Shown here one piece after another: positions 1-8,982 of a DNA stretch of 64,000 nt. Under the pieces are notes generated by a model that made no database searches, had not been told where the DNA came from, and was given only the letters and a program-made list of their open reading frames with translations. The DNA comes from Micromonospora noduli. Lineage in GTDB: Bacteria > Actinomycetota > Actinomycetes > Mycobacteriales > Micromonosporaceae. How positions within the stretch are numbered: position 1 is the stretch's first letter; every line of letters starts with the position of its first letter. Location of the stretch: NCBI RefSeq assembly GCF_003264365.1, contig NZ_PYAK01000015.1, positions 1 to 64,000 on the forward strand. The letters run 5' to 3'. Position numbers and translations under genes: made by a program.

Positions 1-164
1 TCAACAGGGAGCTGATCCATCACGGCGCCGAGATTTCCCTGCTGCGCGACCTCTACCGGTGGCAGGACGGCGCCGCGGCCGCCGCGGCGACGAGCACCTG
101 GCGGCGCGACGGGCCGGAGGGAGAGGTCATGACGTGCCTTTCCATGGGTGGACGCGCCTCGTGA
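1..164 (+). CDS. DinB-superfamily protein, C-terminal end (partial)
   Basis: The frame beginning at base 3 is open to TGA at 162-164 and encodes the last 53 residues of a gene that starts before the window. The segment NRELIHHGAEISLLRDLYR matches the end of DinB-fold four-helix proteins, in which a conserved histidine pair near the C-terminus contributes to a metal site; actinobacterial members are often thiol-dependent (mycothiol or bacillithiol type) transferases. An Ala-rich tail follows. The catalytic N-terminal part is not visible, so the substrate cannot be inferred. Confidence 0.6.
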   Translation, partial: NRELIHHGAEISLLRDLYRWQDGAAAAAATSTWRRDGPEGEVMTCLSMGGRAS

Positions 165-313
165 GCGCCTTGCGCACCATAACCAGCATCAGTCACTGCT
201 GCCACGGCAGCCCCGATCGTTGCAGCGGTTTCCGCAGGCCGACGCAGGGTAGGGCGGTCAGGGACGGCATTCGCGGGAGAGTCCCGCTTCCCGCGCGCAG
301 CGAGGAGATTTCA

Positions 314-1216
<903 letters not shown>

Positions 1217-1277
1217 CCCGCCGTCGGGTGGGCGCCCGCGCGGGATGCCCACCCGGCGCTGTGGCCCGCTCGCGTCG

Positions 1278-1413
1278 CCTGTTCACGCGGCCGTGCGTTG
1301 GTGCGGCTTATTGGCGTGGCCCGTTGGTGGTGAAGCTTGTTCGCGCGGCCCGTCGTTGGTGCGGCCTGTTCGCGCGGCCCGTTGTTGGTGCGGCCTGTTC
1401 GCGTGGCTCGCTG
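1278..1413. repeat. 29-bp tandem repeat, about 4.7 copies
   Basis: Copies begin at 1278, 1307, 1336, 1365 and 1394, an exact 29-bp period. The most conserved part is CCTGTTCGCGCGGCCCGT followed by TGGTGCGG. It fills the gap between the convergent SDR and nucleotidyltransferase genes. The unit length is not a multiple of three and no gene is supported here. No hairpin strong enough to call a terminator was seen. Confidence 0.75.
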
Positions 1414-1414
1414 G

Positions 1415-2074
1415 TCAGCGTGGCCAGGTGGCGAAGCGTTGCCGGATCTCGGCGACGTCGGCGGTGCCCAGGCCGTACCGGCCGAAGCGCTGGTCGGAGA
1501 GCCGGTCCAGGTAGCGGCCGGCGGCGCGCACGTCGTCCGGGTCCAGCGCGGGGTCGACCTGCCGTGCCAGCACCAACAACTCGGTCACGTCGTAGTGGTC
1601 GAGGGCCGCTGCCACGTCGATGAAGTCGCGAACCTCCCGCCGGTTGACCAACGCCGCGATCTTGTTCGCTACCAGGTCACGAACGTCCATCACCGGGCCC
1701 AGGTCCATCACCACAGGGCTCTGCTGGCGGTCCAACCGGGCGAGGCTGAGCCGGATCTGTCGTCCGTCGCGGCTCACCACGAAGTCCTTCATGTCCTGCT
1801 CGTACCCGTCGAACAGCTCGGCCAGCTCACTGTCCGGGTCGGCATCACTGACGATGAACCCGGCCCGCTCCAGGGCAACCCGCACCCCGGCGGACGCCGC
1901 CGCCGCAGCGCCCTCCACGTCCGCGAAGAGGTCCACGTCCTCCGTCGGTCGGGCGACCAGGCCGTGCGCCGCCCACGCCACCCCACCACCCAGAACGAAC
2001 CGGTACGGCCCGGCGGCGGCCAGCGCCACCCGGGCCACCTCCCGGTAGAACTCGTGCAGATGAGGTTCGATCAC
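1415..2074 (-). CDS. Nucleotidyltransferase, AbiEii-like
   Basis: A 219-residue protein with the Pol-beta nucleotidyltransferase signature near its N-terminus: VLGGGVAWAAHGL, then RPTEDVDLF, in which the DxD pair would bind the metal. A second acidic strand lies in the VVMDLGPVMD region. The AbiEii/AbiGii family includes toxins of type IV toxin-antitoxin systems that modify tRNA 3' ends. The GTG start at 2074 overlaps the stop of the upstream gene (2071-2412) by four bases (GTGA), so the two are translationally coupled and cotranscribed. The protein is shorter than classical AbiEii, so it could instead be an uncharacterised nucleotidyltransferase of the same fold. Confidence 0.7.
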   Translation of the reverse strand: MIEPHLHEFYREVARVALAAAGPYRFVLGGGVAWAAHGLVARPTEDVDLFADVEGAAAAASAGVRVALERAGFIVSDADPDSELAELFDGYEQDMKDFVVSRDGRQIRLSLARLDRQQSPVVMDLGPVMDVRDLVANKIAALVNRREVRDFIDVAAALDHYDVTELLVLARQVDPALDPDDVRAAGRYLDRLSDQRFGRYGLGTADVAEIRQRFATWPR

Positions 2075-2412
2075 GCCGCGCGCAGGCCGCGGTGCCGGCT
2101 CTCCCACGCTTGGCGTACGCCCCGAGGCAGGTTGAGCAGTCGCCACACCCGACGCAGCGTCCGCCCGTTGATCAGAGCGCGCAGATCGTCGGCCCGAGTG
2201 GTCTCGCGGAGCACGTTCTCGTACATCCAGAGCAGTTGGTCGGGGTCGCCGAGGTCGAAGGTGCGCTCGGCGTTCCACATCAGCCGTACCGGCAGTTCCA
2301 CCACACCTCGGGTGGGGCCGGCCAGCTCGGCGAGCGTCCGCGCCACCACAGCGGGGCGACCCGGGCGGGCCAGAAAGGCCACGCCGGTCGCGGTGGGGGA
2401 GACGGCCTGCAT
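2071..2412 (-). CDS. Small protein coupled to the nucleotidyltransferase (putative antitoxin position)
   Basis: A 113-residue basic protein, first gene of a two-gene minus-strand operon whose second gene is the AbiEii-like nucleotidyltransferase; the two overlap by four bases. The ATG at 2412 is chosen because the protein from there is compact; the upstream frame runs into a palindromic repeat. The C-terminal half is rich in Arg and Leu (RTLRRVWRLLNLPRG). No clear helix-turn-helix like that of the AbiEi antitoxin was recognised. Its role is inferred only from position: the antitoxin or partner slot of an AbiE-like pair. Confidence 0.55.
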   Translation of the reverse strand: MQAVSPTATGVAFLARPGRPAVVARTLAELAGPTRGVVELPVRLMWNAERTFDLGDPDQLLWMYENVLRETTRADDLRALINGRTLRRVWRLLNLPRGVRQAWESRHRGLRAA

Positions 2413-2545
2413 GGTGTCAGGGTAACGCCCACCAGAGCCGGTGTCGCTCAGGTCGATCCCGGAGCGCTGCTCCAGGCGCGCCGGCCTGGCCCTCATCACC
2501 TCCGAGTTTGTCCGGTTTGCGGCGAGGTGGTGCGCTCGGCCTGTC

Positions 2546-2624
2546 GTGATCGACTCGGGTTCCTTGATGTCGGGGTGTCTGGGCGTCCGGGATGCCCCGA
2601 CTTCCGTGAACCCGAGTGGATCAC
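2546..2624. repeat. 79-bp imperfect palindrome, copy 1 of a dispersed family
   Basis: The outer arms begin GTGATCGACTCGGGTTC and end GAACCCGAGTGGATCAC. Further complementary blocks lie inside them (GTCGGGG with CCCCGAC). A second member with the same ends and internal blocks lies at 58218-58297. The size, symmetry and intergenic location fit a REP/MITE-like element. Confidence 0.75.
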
Positions 2625-2720
2625 CCGGTGAGGCCCGGTTCGGCGCTGCGAGCCCGACGTTGTGTGGGCCATTTGTCCGTTGGTGGGGGTGTGTGGGTGG
2701 TGACTGGGCGCACCCGCGGG

Positions 2721-3018
2721 CTGGAATCATGGCCGGGTCGGGGTCGTTACATACCCTGACGATCGCAGTACCACCGACCCGCCGCCCGACCCCTGAGGGC
2801 TGGTCGCGCAGGCCGGAATGCCAGCCTCCGCCCGGTCGTTACAGTCCCCATCAACGACCGACGGGCACCGCCACGACGAGGGTGCCGACGGGTTGGGCCA
2901 CGGAATGACCCCGGCCCCCCGGTCGTTACAGTCCCCACGAACGACCACCTGGCACCGCCCTGATGAGGGTGCCGGCAGGTGGGCCACCCCGGAATGACCC
3001 CGGCCCGCCGGTCGTTAC
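2721..3018. repeat. Four-copy GGAAT...GTCGTTAC repeat series
   Basis: Four copies of a ~30-bp block (GGAATgaccccggcc followed by GTCGTTAC) end at 2750, 2842, 2929 and 3018, a spacing of 92, 87 and 89 bp. In copies 2 and 3, GTCGTT is followed 12-13 bases later by its inverse AACGAC. Each of those then has a GGCACC...GGTGCC hairpin, so every unit could form two stem-loops. The series lies upstream of the secreted protein gene at 3193. Confidence 0.7.
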
Positions 3019-3192
3019 ACAGGGACCCGGCGCCACGAGCCCCCGCTCGCAGGTACGCCGACCCGACGCCCGACAGGGCGTCACCCCCCAAACTTTTTCC
3101 CCTTTGTTTGTGCAGCGCCGGACGAGGTGCTCACACCCTGCCGCCGCCCCCTGGTGGTCGGGTGTTTCCTACCCCCGAAGGAGCTACCCCTC

Positions 3193-3753
3193 ATGAACAC
3201 GATCTTCCGTAAGAGCATGCTGTCTGTTGCTGGTCTCGCGTTCGCCGGTGGTGTGTTCGCCGGTCCGATCGCCGCCCACGCCAACCCGGTCGATGCCAAG
3301 CCCGTCGCGGTGGCTGTGCAGTCGGCGGCGCCGAAGCCGCAGGGCGAGCAGTCCCACATCACCCTCAACGATGAGCAGACCGCGAACGTCAAGGCGATCA
3401 TCGCCGCGACGAAGAAGGCCGGTCTCCCGGAGCGGGCCGCGGTGATCTCGATCGCGACGAGCCTGCAGGAGTCGAAGCTGGAGAACCTGGGTCACCTGGG
3501 CGACATGAACGACCACGACTCGCTGGGCCTGTTCCAGCAGCGCCCGAGCTCGGGTTGGGGCACGCCGGAGCAGATCACGAACCCGGAGTACTCGACGACC
3601 GCGTTCCTCAAGGGTTTGAAGCAGGTTGACGGGTGGCAGGACATGCCGCTGACCGACGCCGCGCAGACCGTGCAGGTATCGGCCTACCCGGACGCCTACG
3701 CCCAGTGGGAGCAGCAGGCCACCGACCTGGTCGCCCAGCACTGGAACAGCTGA
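3193..3753 (+). CDS. Secreted lysozyme-fold (transglycosylase-like) protein
   Basis: A 186-residue exported protein. Residues 1-30 form a Sec signal peptide (basic start, hydrophobic SVAGLAFAGGVFAG, cleavage near AHAN). A linker follows, then a ~120-residue domain. It contains SLQESKLENLGHLGD, with a Glu where soluble lytic transglycosylases place their catalytic acid, then DSLGLFQQRPSSGWG and the region around YPDAY. This pattern is common in actinobacterial secreted proteins often labelled hypothetical or mislabelled as transporters. Activity on peptidoglycan is inferred from the fold only. ATG 3193 has GAAGGAG nine bases upstream. A strong hairpin at 3806-3842 probably ends the transcript. 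The long repetitive region upstream may be regulatory. Confidence 0.8.
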   Translation: MNTIFRKSMLSVAGLAFAGGVFAGPIAAHANPVDAKPVAVAVQSAAPKPQGEQSHITLNDEQTANVKAIIAATKKAGLPERAAVISIATSLQESKLENLGHLGDMNDHDSLGLFQQRPSSGWGTPEQITNPEYSTTAFLKGLKQVDGWQDMPLTDAAQTVQVSAYPDAYAQWEQQATDLVAQHWNS

Positions 3754-3805
3754 CCCGCGACACATCGCAGAACCAGCGCACTAAGCAACACAGCACGACA
3801 CCGAC

Positions 3806-3842
3806 CGCTGGCCGGCACCCCAACCCGGGGTGCCGGCCAGCG
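3806..3842 (+). terminator. Strong stem-loop after the secreted protein gene
   Basis: CGCTGGCCGGCACCCC at 3806-3821 pairs perfectly with 3827-3842 across a 5-base loop (16-bp stem). It lies about 50 bases past the stop at 3753. There is no clear T-run, which is normal for high-GC actinobacterial terminators. Confidence 0.75.
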
Positions 3843-3945
3843 GCACTTCCGTTTCCGTGGGACAAGGTCGCTGGTCGCGGACGTCGCGACGCCGGCCGGG
3901 AGCGGACGCTGCGGCGCCGGGTGCCGTTTCCGTCCGGTAGGCACC

Positions 3946-4050
3946 TGGTCGTTGGTCGCCGGTCGTTGGTCGCTGGTCGTTGGTCGTTGGTCGCTGGTCG
4001 CTGGTCGCCGGTCGCCGGTCGCCGGTCGCCGGTCGCTGGTCGTTGGTCGC
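3946..4050. repeat. Heptamer tandem array, 15 copies of YGGTCGY
   Basis: Exactly fifteen 7-bp units with consensus TGGTCGC. Variation is confined to C/T at positions 1 and 7. Being a 7-mer array it shifts frame every unit and is not coding. Confidence 0.85.
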
Positions 4051-4191
4051 GGACGTCGCGATGCCGGCCGGGGCGGATGCCGTGGCGCCGGGTGCCGGCC
4101 GGGGGTGGATGCCGCGATGCCGGCGTGCCCGTCGGAGGTAGTTGGCGGGTCGCCGGAAGCGGATGGCGCGGTCCGGTTGGTGGCTGCCAGC

Positions 4192-4240
4192 AGATCTTGG
4201 ACAGTTTCCGTTCCGCGTGAACGGAAACTGTCCAAGATCT
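4192..4240. repeat. Perfect 22-bp inverted repeat with 5-base loop
   Basis: The left arm 4192-4213 starts AGATCTTGGACAG and ends CCGTTC; the right arm 4219-4240 is its exact complement. The loop is CGCGT. The arms are distinctly AT-richer than the surroundings. It may be a mobile palindromic repeat or a strong bidirectional terminator. Confidence 0.85.
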
Positions 4241-4492
4241 CGTGGGTTGCGGCCGAAGCGCGCCGCGATGGTGGGTGTCGTGGTCGCGAGTCGACCGGCG
4301 TGCAGCCAGCGAGGGAACCCGGCGGCGGGACGGCCCGGCGGGTGCGGGAACAACGCCGGGTGCGGGCTGGTTGTGGAGGGTGTCGGTGTGACTCAGTGTC
4401 CCCGGGCCTCACCTAATATCGCCCTCGCGGAATACCGTTCGGCTGGAGCCGCGTCGTGCCACTCGCCGAGAGGCGACCTGCACACCGACACC

Positions 4493-4528
4493 AGCGCCGC
4501 CCCCAGCCCACCGGCCGGGGGCGGCGCT
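4493..4528 (+). terminator. 12-bp-stem hairpin upstream of formate dehydrogenase
   Basis: AGCGCCGCCCCC (4493-4504) pairs with GGGGGCGGCGCT (4517-4528) around a 12-base loop, followed by GTCTTGCTTCC. It lies about 80 bp before the formate dehydrogenase start. It could be a terminator insulating the operon or a leader attenuator. Confidence 0.55.
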
Positions 4529-4607
4529 GTCTTGCTTCCTCGGTTCGCGAACCTGCCTCAGTTGACCTATCTTCAGAGGGTCGCTCGCGTGGGAGGGGGT
4601 GTCGGGG

Positions 4608-7600
4608 TTGGGTCTACGGACCTTTATCGAGGGTTGGCCGGTCTATCGCCAGCTCACCGGCACGGACCCGCTGGGCCGGGGTGCCGCGGCGAAGTCCGAC
4701 GGGTCCCGCGCGCTCACCGCCCGCACCGACACCGCCGATTCGATGGCCCGGTCCGTGTGCCCGTACTGCGCTGTTGGTTGTGGTCAGCGGGTGTTCGTGA
4801 AGGACGGGCAGGTCAGTCAGATCGAGGGCGATCCGGACAGCCCCATCTCGCGGGGTCGGCTCTGCCCGAAGGGCGCGGCCAGCAAGAGCCTGGTCACCAG
4901 CCCGCTGCGGCAGACCACGGTCCGCTATCGCCGGCCGTACTCGACGCAGTGGGAGGATCTGGAGCTCGACACCGCGCTCGACATGATCGCCGACCGGATG
5001 CTCGCGGCTCGTGAGCAGACCTGGGAGGACGTCGACACGCAGGGCCGGCCGCTCAACCGGACGCTGGGTTTCTCCAGCCTGGGTGGGGCGACGCTGGACA
5101 ATGAGGAGAACTACCTCATCAAGAAGTTGTTCACCGCGATGGGGGCTCTTCAGATCGAGAACCAGGCCCGTATTTGACACTCCGCTACCGTCCCCGGTCT
5201 GGGGGCCAGCTTCGGTCGTGGCGGTGCGACGGATTTCCAGCAGGACATCGCCAACGCTGACGTCATCGTCATTCAGGGTTCGAACATGGCCGAGGCGCAC
5301 CCGGTGGGTTTCCAGTGGGTGATGGAGGCCAAGCGTCGCGGGGCGAAGGTCTTCCACGTCGACCCGCGGTTCACCCGTACCAGCGCGGTGGCTGACTCGT
5401 ACCTGCCAATCCGGGCGGGCACCGACATCGCGCTGCTCGGTGGGGTGGTGCGCTACATCCTGGACAACGAGTTGGACTTCCGGGAGTACGTGCTCTCGTA
5501 CACCAACGCGGCGACGATCGTGAGCGAGGAGTTCAGCGACACCGAGGACGGCGACGGGTTCTTCTCCGGGTTCGACCCGGAGACCGGCACCTACGTGCAG
5601 GACAGCTGGCAGTACGAGGGCAACGAGGGCTCGTCCGGCAGTGGGCACACGGCCAAGGAGCGCGACAGCGCGTCCGGGCTGGAGCACGAGTCGCACGGCG
5701 CGCAGGTCGACGGGGACACCCCGCGGGACGAGACGTTGCAGCACCCGCGCTGCGTCTACCAGATCCTCAAGCGACACTTCGCCCGCTACACCCCGGAGAT
5801 GGTCGAGCGGGTCTGTGGCATTCCACAGGACAAGTTCCTGGAGCTGGCCGAGGCGTGGACCCGAAACTCCGGCCGGGAACGCACGGGGATGCTGATCTAC
5901 TCGGTGGGCTGGACGCAGCACAGTGTGGGTGTGCAGTACATCCGCACCGGCGCGATCATCCAGCTGCTGCTCGGCAACATGGGTCGTCCCGGTGGTGGGG
6001 TGATGGCGCTGCGGGGGCATGCCAGCATCCAGGGCTCCACGGACATTCCGACGCTGTTCAACCTGCTGCCGGGCTACCTGCCGATGCCGCACCACGCCGA
6101 CCACCCGACCTTCGACGAGTGGGTGGACAGCATCCGGCACCCCGGCCAGAAGGGCTTCTGGGGTAACGCCGGATCGTTCGCCGCCAGCCTGCTGAAGGCG
6201 TACTGGGGTGACGCGGCGACACCGGAGAACGACTACTGCTACGGGTACATGCCGCGGATGACCGGTGACCACGGCACCTATCAGCAGGTGCTGAACATGA
6301 TCGACGGCAAGATCAAGGGCTATTTCCTGCTCGGGCAGAACCCGGCGGTCGGGTCGGCGCACGGCCGGGCGCAGCGTCTGGGCATGGCCAACCTCGACTG
6401 GTTGGTGGTCCGGGACCTGTTCATGATCGAGAGCGCGACGTTCTGGCAGAACGGCCCCGAGGTCGCCACCGGCGAGATCGTGCCGGAGGAGTGCCGCACC
6501 GAAGTGTTCTTCCTGCCCGCCGCGTCGCACGTGGAGAAGGAGGGCACCTTCACCCAGACGCAGCGGTTGTTGCAGTGGCGGGAGAAGGCCGTCGAGCCAC
6601 CAGGTGACGCCCGCTCCGAGCTGTGGTTCTTCTATCACCTGGGCCGCAAACTGCGCGAGAAGCTGGCCGACTCGCCGCTGCCGCGCGACCGGGCGTTGCT
6701 CGACCTCACCTGGGACTACCCCACGCACGGTCCGCTCGCGGAGCCGAGCGCCGAGTCGGTGCTGCGCGAGATCAACGGGTACGACGTGGCCACCGGCCGT
6801 CCGCTGTCCAGCTTCGCGGAGGCCCGCGCGGACGGCTCCACAGCCATCGGCTGCTGGATCTACACAGGGGTGTACGCCGACGGCGTGAACCAGGCGGCCC
6901 GGCGCAAGTCCCGACACGAGCAGGACTGGGTGGCCGCCGAGTGGGGGTGGGCGTGGCCGGCGAACCGGCGCATCCTCTACAACCGTGCGTCGGCCGACCC
7001 GGACGGCAACCCGTGGAGTGAGCGCAAACGCTACGTGTGGTGGGACGCGGAGAAGGGCGAGTGGACCGGCTACGACGTGCCGGACTTCGAGAAGACCAAA
7101 CCGCCGTCGTACCGGCCGCCACCCGGCGCGTCCGGGACGGAGGGCATCGCCGGCGACGACCCGTTCATCATGCAGGGCGACGGAAAGGGCTGGCTGTACG
7201 CGCCCAGCGGTGTCCTGGACGGGCCGCTACCGACGCACTACGAGCCGGTGGAGTCGCCGGTGCGTAACCCGCTCTACGGTCAGCAGGCCAACCCGACCCG
7301 CAAGATGTACGCGCACCCGGTGAATTCGGTGAACCCGAGCCCGCCGGAGCAACACAGTCAGGTGTTCCCGTACGTGTTCACTGTCAGCCGGCTCACCGAG
7401 CACCACACCGCCGGTGCGATGAGCCGGACGGTGTCGCCGCTGGCCGAGTTGCAGCCGGAGATGTTCGTGGAGGTGTCCCCGGAGTTGGCCGTCGAACGCG
7501 GCCTCGCCCACCTGGGCTGGGCGCACCTGGTCAGCGGTCGTGCGGTGATCGAGGCGAAGGTGTTGGTGACCGACCGGCTCACCCCGTTGCGCGTCGAGGA

Positions 7601-7880
7601 CCGGTTGATCCACCAGGTCTGGTTGCCGTACCACTTCGGTTTCGAGGGTCTGGTGACCGGCGACTCGGCCAACGACCTGTTCGGTATCAGCCTGGACCCG
7701 AACGTGCTGATCCAGGAGAGCAAGGTCGGCACCTGCGACGTGCGGCCGGGCCGCCGACCGACCGGGCCGGCGCTGCTGGACCTGGTGGCCGACTACCAGC
7801 GGCGCGCCGGGATCAACCCGGGCCACAATGCCCCGGCGGTCACCACCGACAGCGAGGGAAAGGAGCAGGGTGCTTCCTGA
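4608..7880 (+). CDS. Selenocysteine-containing formate dehydrogenase catalytic subunit
   Basis: A 1090-residue molybdopterin oxidoreductase that oxidises formate to CO2. Residues 51-86 hold the [4Fe-4S] motif CPYCAVGCG plus CPKG (Cys 51, 54, 58, 86). The TGA at 5175-5177 (residue 190) interrupts the frame exactly at the conserved selenocysteine of this family: NQARI-Sec-HSATVPGLG. The same frame continues to 7880 with uninterrupted homology, and a SECIS-like hairpin and the selC, selA and selB genes lie nearby. Molybdopterin domains occupy the middle and a cofactor-binding beta domain (about residues 890-1030) the end. I place the start at TTG 4608, with GGGAGGGGG eight to ten bases upstream; GTG 4599 is an alternative but too close to that site. 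The stop lies 11 bases inside the next gene, so translation is coupled. A plain gene finder would split this gene in two. Confidence 0.93.
5175..5216 (+). promoter_or_regulatory. Bacterial SECIS element and UGA selenocysteine codon
   Basis: The UGA at 5175-5177 is followed 18 bases later by a GGTCT apical loop (5196-5200) closed by CCCC/GGGG (5192-5195 with 5201-5204). ACCG at 5187-5190 can pair with CGGT near 5213-5216. In E. coli fdhF the GGUCU loop also begins 18 bases after the UGA, so SelB should recognise it the same way. The structure was judged by eye, not folded. Confidence 0.8.
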
Positions 7881-8982
7881 CCCGAACAGCCTGTACGGCC
7901 CGCTGGACCCGGCGCCTGACGCGGGCTACGAGAACGCGCCGCCGCGGATGGGGTTCTTCACCGACACCAGCGTCTGCATCGGGTGCAAGGCCTGCGAGGT
8001 GGCCTGCAAGGAGTGGAACGGCGTCCCGGAGAGCGGGCTCGACCTGCTGGGTATGTCCTACGACAACACCGGCGCGTTGACAGCGAACTCCTGGCGGCAC
8101 GTCGCGTTCATCGAGCAACCCCGGCCGGCCGGTCACCGCACGCCACCGTTCGCGGGAACGCCGACCGACGGTTCGGTCAGCGCGGCGTCGGCTGCTGGTG
8201 CGGCTGGCACCAGCGAGCGCACCGGCACGGACCCGGGTGTGCCGACCGGCACGCCGTCCGCCGCCGCCCGGATGGCCGGGGGCGGGCCGGCGGACGTGCT
8301 CGGCCCGATCGCGGCCGATCCGACCGCCGCGGGCCGGGGTGCCGCGGGGCCGCAGTTCCTGGGGATGCCGGGGGCCCAGCCGCCGGGCCGGGGCACGGGC
8401 GTCGAGGAGCGTACGGATTTCCGGTGGTTGATGATGTCCGACGTCTGCAAGCACTGCACGCATGCGGCGTGCCTGGACGTCTGTCCGACGGGCTCGTTGT
8501 TCCGGACCGAGTTCGGCACGGTGGTGGTGCAGGAGGACATCTGCAACGGCTGCGGTTACTGCATCTCCGCCTGCCCGTACGGCGTCATTGACCAGCGCAA
8601 GGACGACGGTCGGGCGTGGAAGTGCACGCTGTGCTACGACCGGTTGGGCGCGGGCATGACACCGGCGTGCGCGCAGGCGTGCCCGACCGAGTCGATCCAG
8701 TACGGGCCGCTCGACGAGCTGCGTGAACGCGCCGCCGCCCGAGTGGCGACGCTGCACGAGCGGGGCGTCCCCGAGGCCCGCCTGTACGGCCATGACCCGA
8801 ACGACGGCGTGGGCGGGGACGGGGCGTTCTTCCTGCTCTTGGACGAGCCCGAGGTGTACGGGCTGCCACCCGACCCGGTCGTGACCACCCGTGACCTGCC
8901 GAAGATGTGGAAGCGCGCCGGCCTCGCGGCCCTCGCCATGGCGGCGGCGACCGTCGCCGCATTCGTCGGAGGTTCCTCATGA
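7870..8982 (+). CDS. Formate dehydrogenase iron-sulfur (4x[4Fe-4S]) subunit
   Basis: A 370-residue electron-transfer subunit of the HybA/FdhB ferredoxin type. Four cysteine groups are visible: CIGCKACEVAC, CKHCTHAACLDVCP, CNGCGYCISACPYG, and CTLC with CAQACP; together they ligate four [4Fe-4S] clusters. Between the first and second groups (about residues 90-170) is an Ala/Gly/Pro-rich linker much longer than usual. The C-terminus has a hydrophobic helix (LAALAMAAATVAAFVGG) that probably anchors it in the membrane. The GTG start at 7870, preceded by AAAGGAG, overlaps the catalytic subunit by 11 bases, and its own stop overlaps the next ATG by four bases. It passes electrons from the catalytic subunit to the NrfD-type subunit. 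Confidence 0.92.
   Translation: MLPDPNSLYGPLDPAPDAGYENAPPRMGFFTDTSVCIGCKACEVACKEWNGVPESGLDLLGMSYDNTGALTANSWRHVAFIEQPRPAGHRTPPFAGTPTDGSVSAASAAGAAGTSERTGTDPGVPTGTPSAAARMAGGGPADVLGPIAADPTAAGRGAAGPQFLGMPGAQPPGRGTGVEERTDFRWLMMSDVCKHCTHAACLDVCPTGSLFRTEFGTVVVQEDICNGCGYCISACPYGVIDQRKDDGRAWKCTLCYDRLGAGMTPACAQACPTESIQYGPLDELRERAAARVATLHERGVPEARLYGHDPNDGVGGDGAFFLLLDEPEVYGLPPDPVVTTRDLPKMWKRAGLAALAMAAATVAAFVGGSS

Larger units (their letters stand above)
2413..3192. other. 780-bp gene-poor stretch with repeats
   Basis: No convincing gene is seen on either strand. The stretch holds a 79-bp imperfect palindrome (2546-2624) and a four-copy ~88-bp-spaced repeat series (2721-3018). It also contains the upstream region of the secreted protein at 3193, which has a pyrimidine-rich run at about 3081-3102 and the ribosome site GAAGGAG at 3177-3183. 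Confidence 0.6.
3754..4607. other. 854-bp gene-poor stretch with repeats and hairpins
   Basis: No gene is supported. In order it holds a 16-bp-stem hairpin (3806-3842), a heptamer tandem array (3946-4050), a 22-bp perfect inverted repeat (4192-4240), a TAATAT hexamer at 4414-4419 that could be a -10 box, a 12-bp-stem hairpin (4493-4528), and the palindrome GGTTCGCGAACC at 4542-4553. The last is a possible operator for the formate dehydrogenase operon. Confidence 0.6.

Noticed and set aside
2441..2908. 155-codon plus-strand frame across the repeat region
   Set aside because: It crosses a palindrome and tandem repeats, lacks a ribosome site, and its composition is unlike neighbouring proteins.
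2721..3018. CRISPR array with long spacers
   Set aside because: The blocks are imperfect and the stretches between copies 2 to 4 are themselves similar, so this is a tandem repeat.
3019..3192. c-di-AMP (ydaO) riboswitch before the secreted lysozyme-fold gene
   Set aside because: Such riboswitches precede cell-wall hydrolase genes in actinobacteria, but I could not find the conserved core motifs here.
3946..4050. CRISPR-like array
   Set aside because: The units are 7 bp with no spacers and no cas genes are present.
5175..5177. Stop codon taken as evidence of a broken formate dehydrogenase gene
   Set aside because: The codon is at the family Sec position, the frame continues without shift, and a SECIS-like hairpin plus selC, selA and selB are nearby.
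4614..6917. 767-codon open frame on the minus strand
   Set aside because: Antisense shadow of the formate dehydrogenase gene; no recognisable domain.
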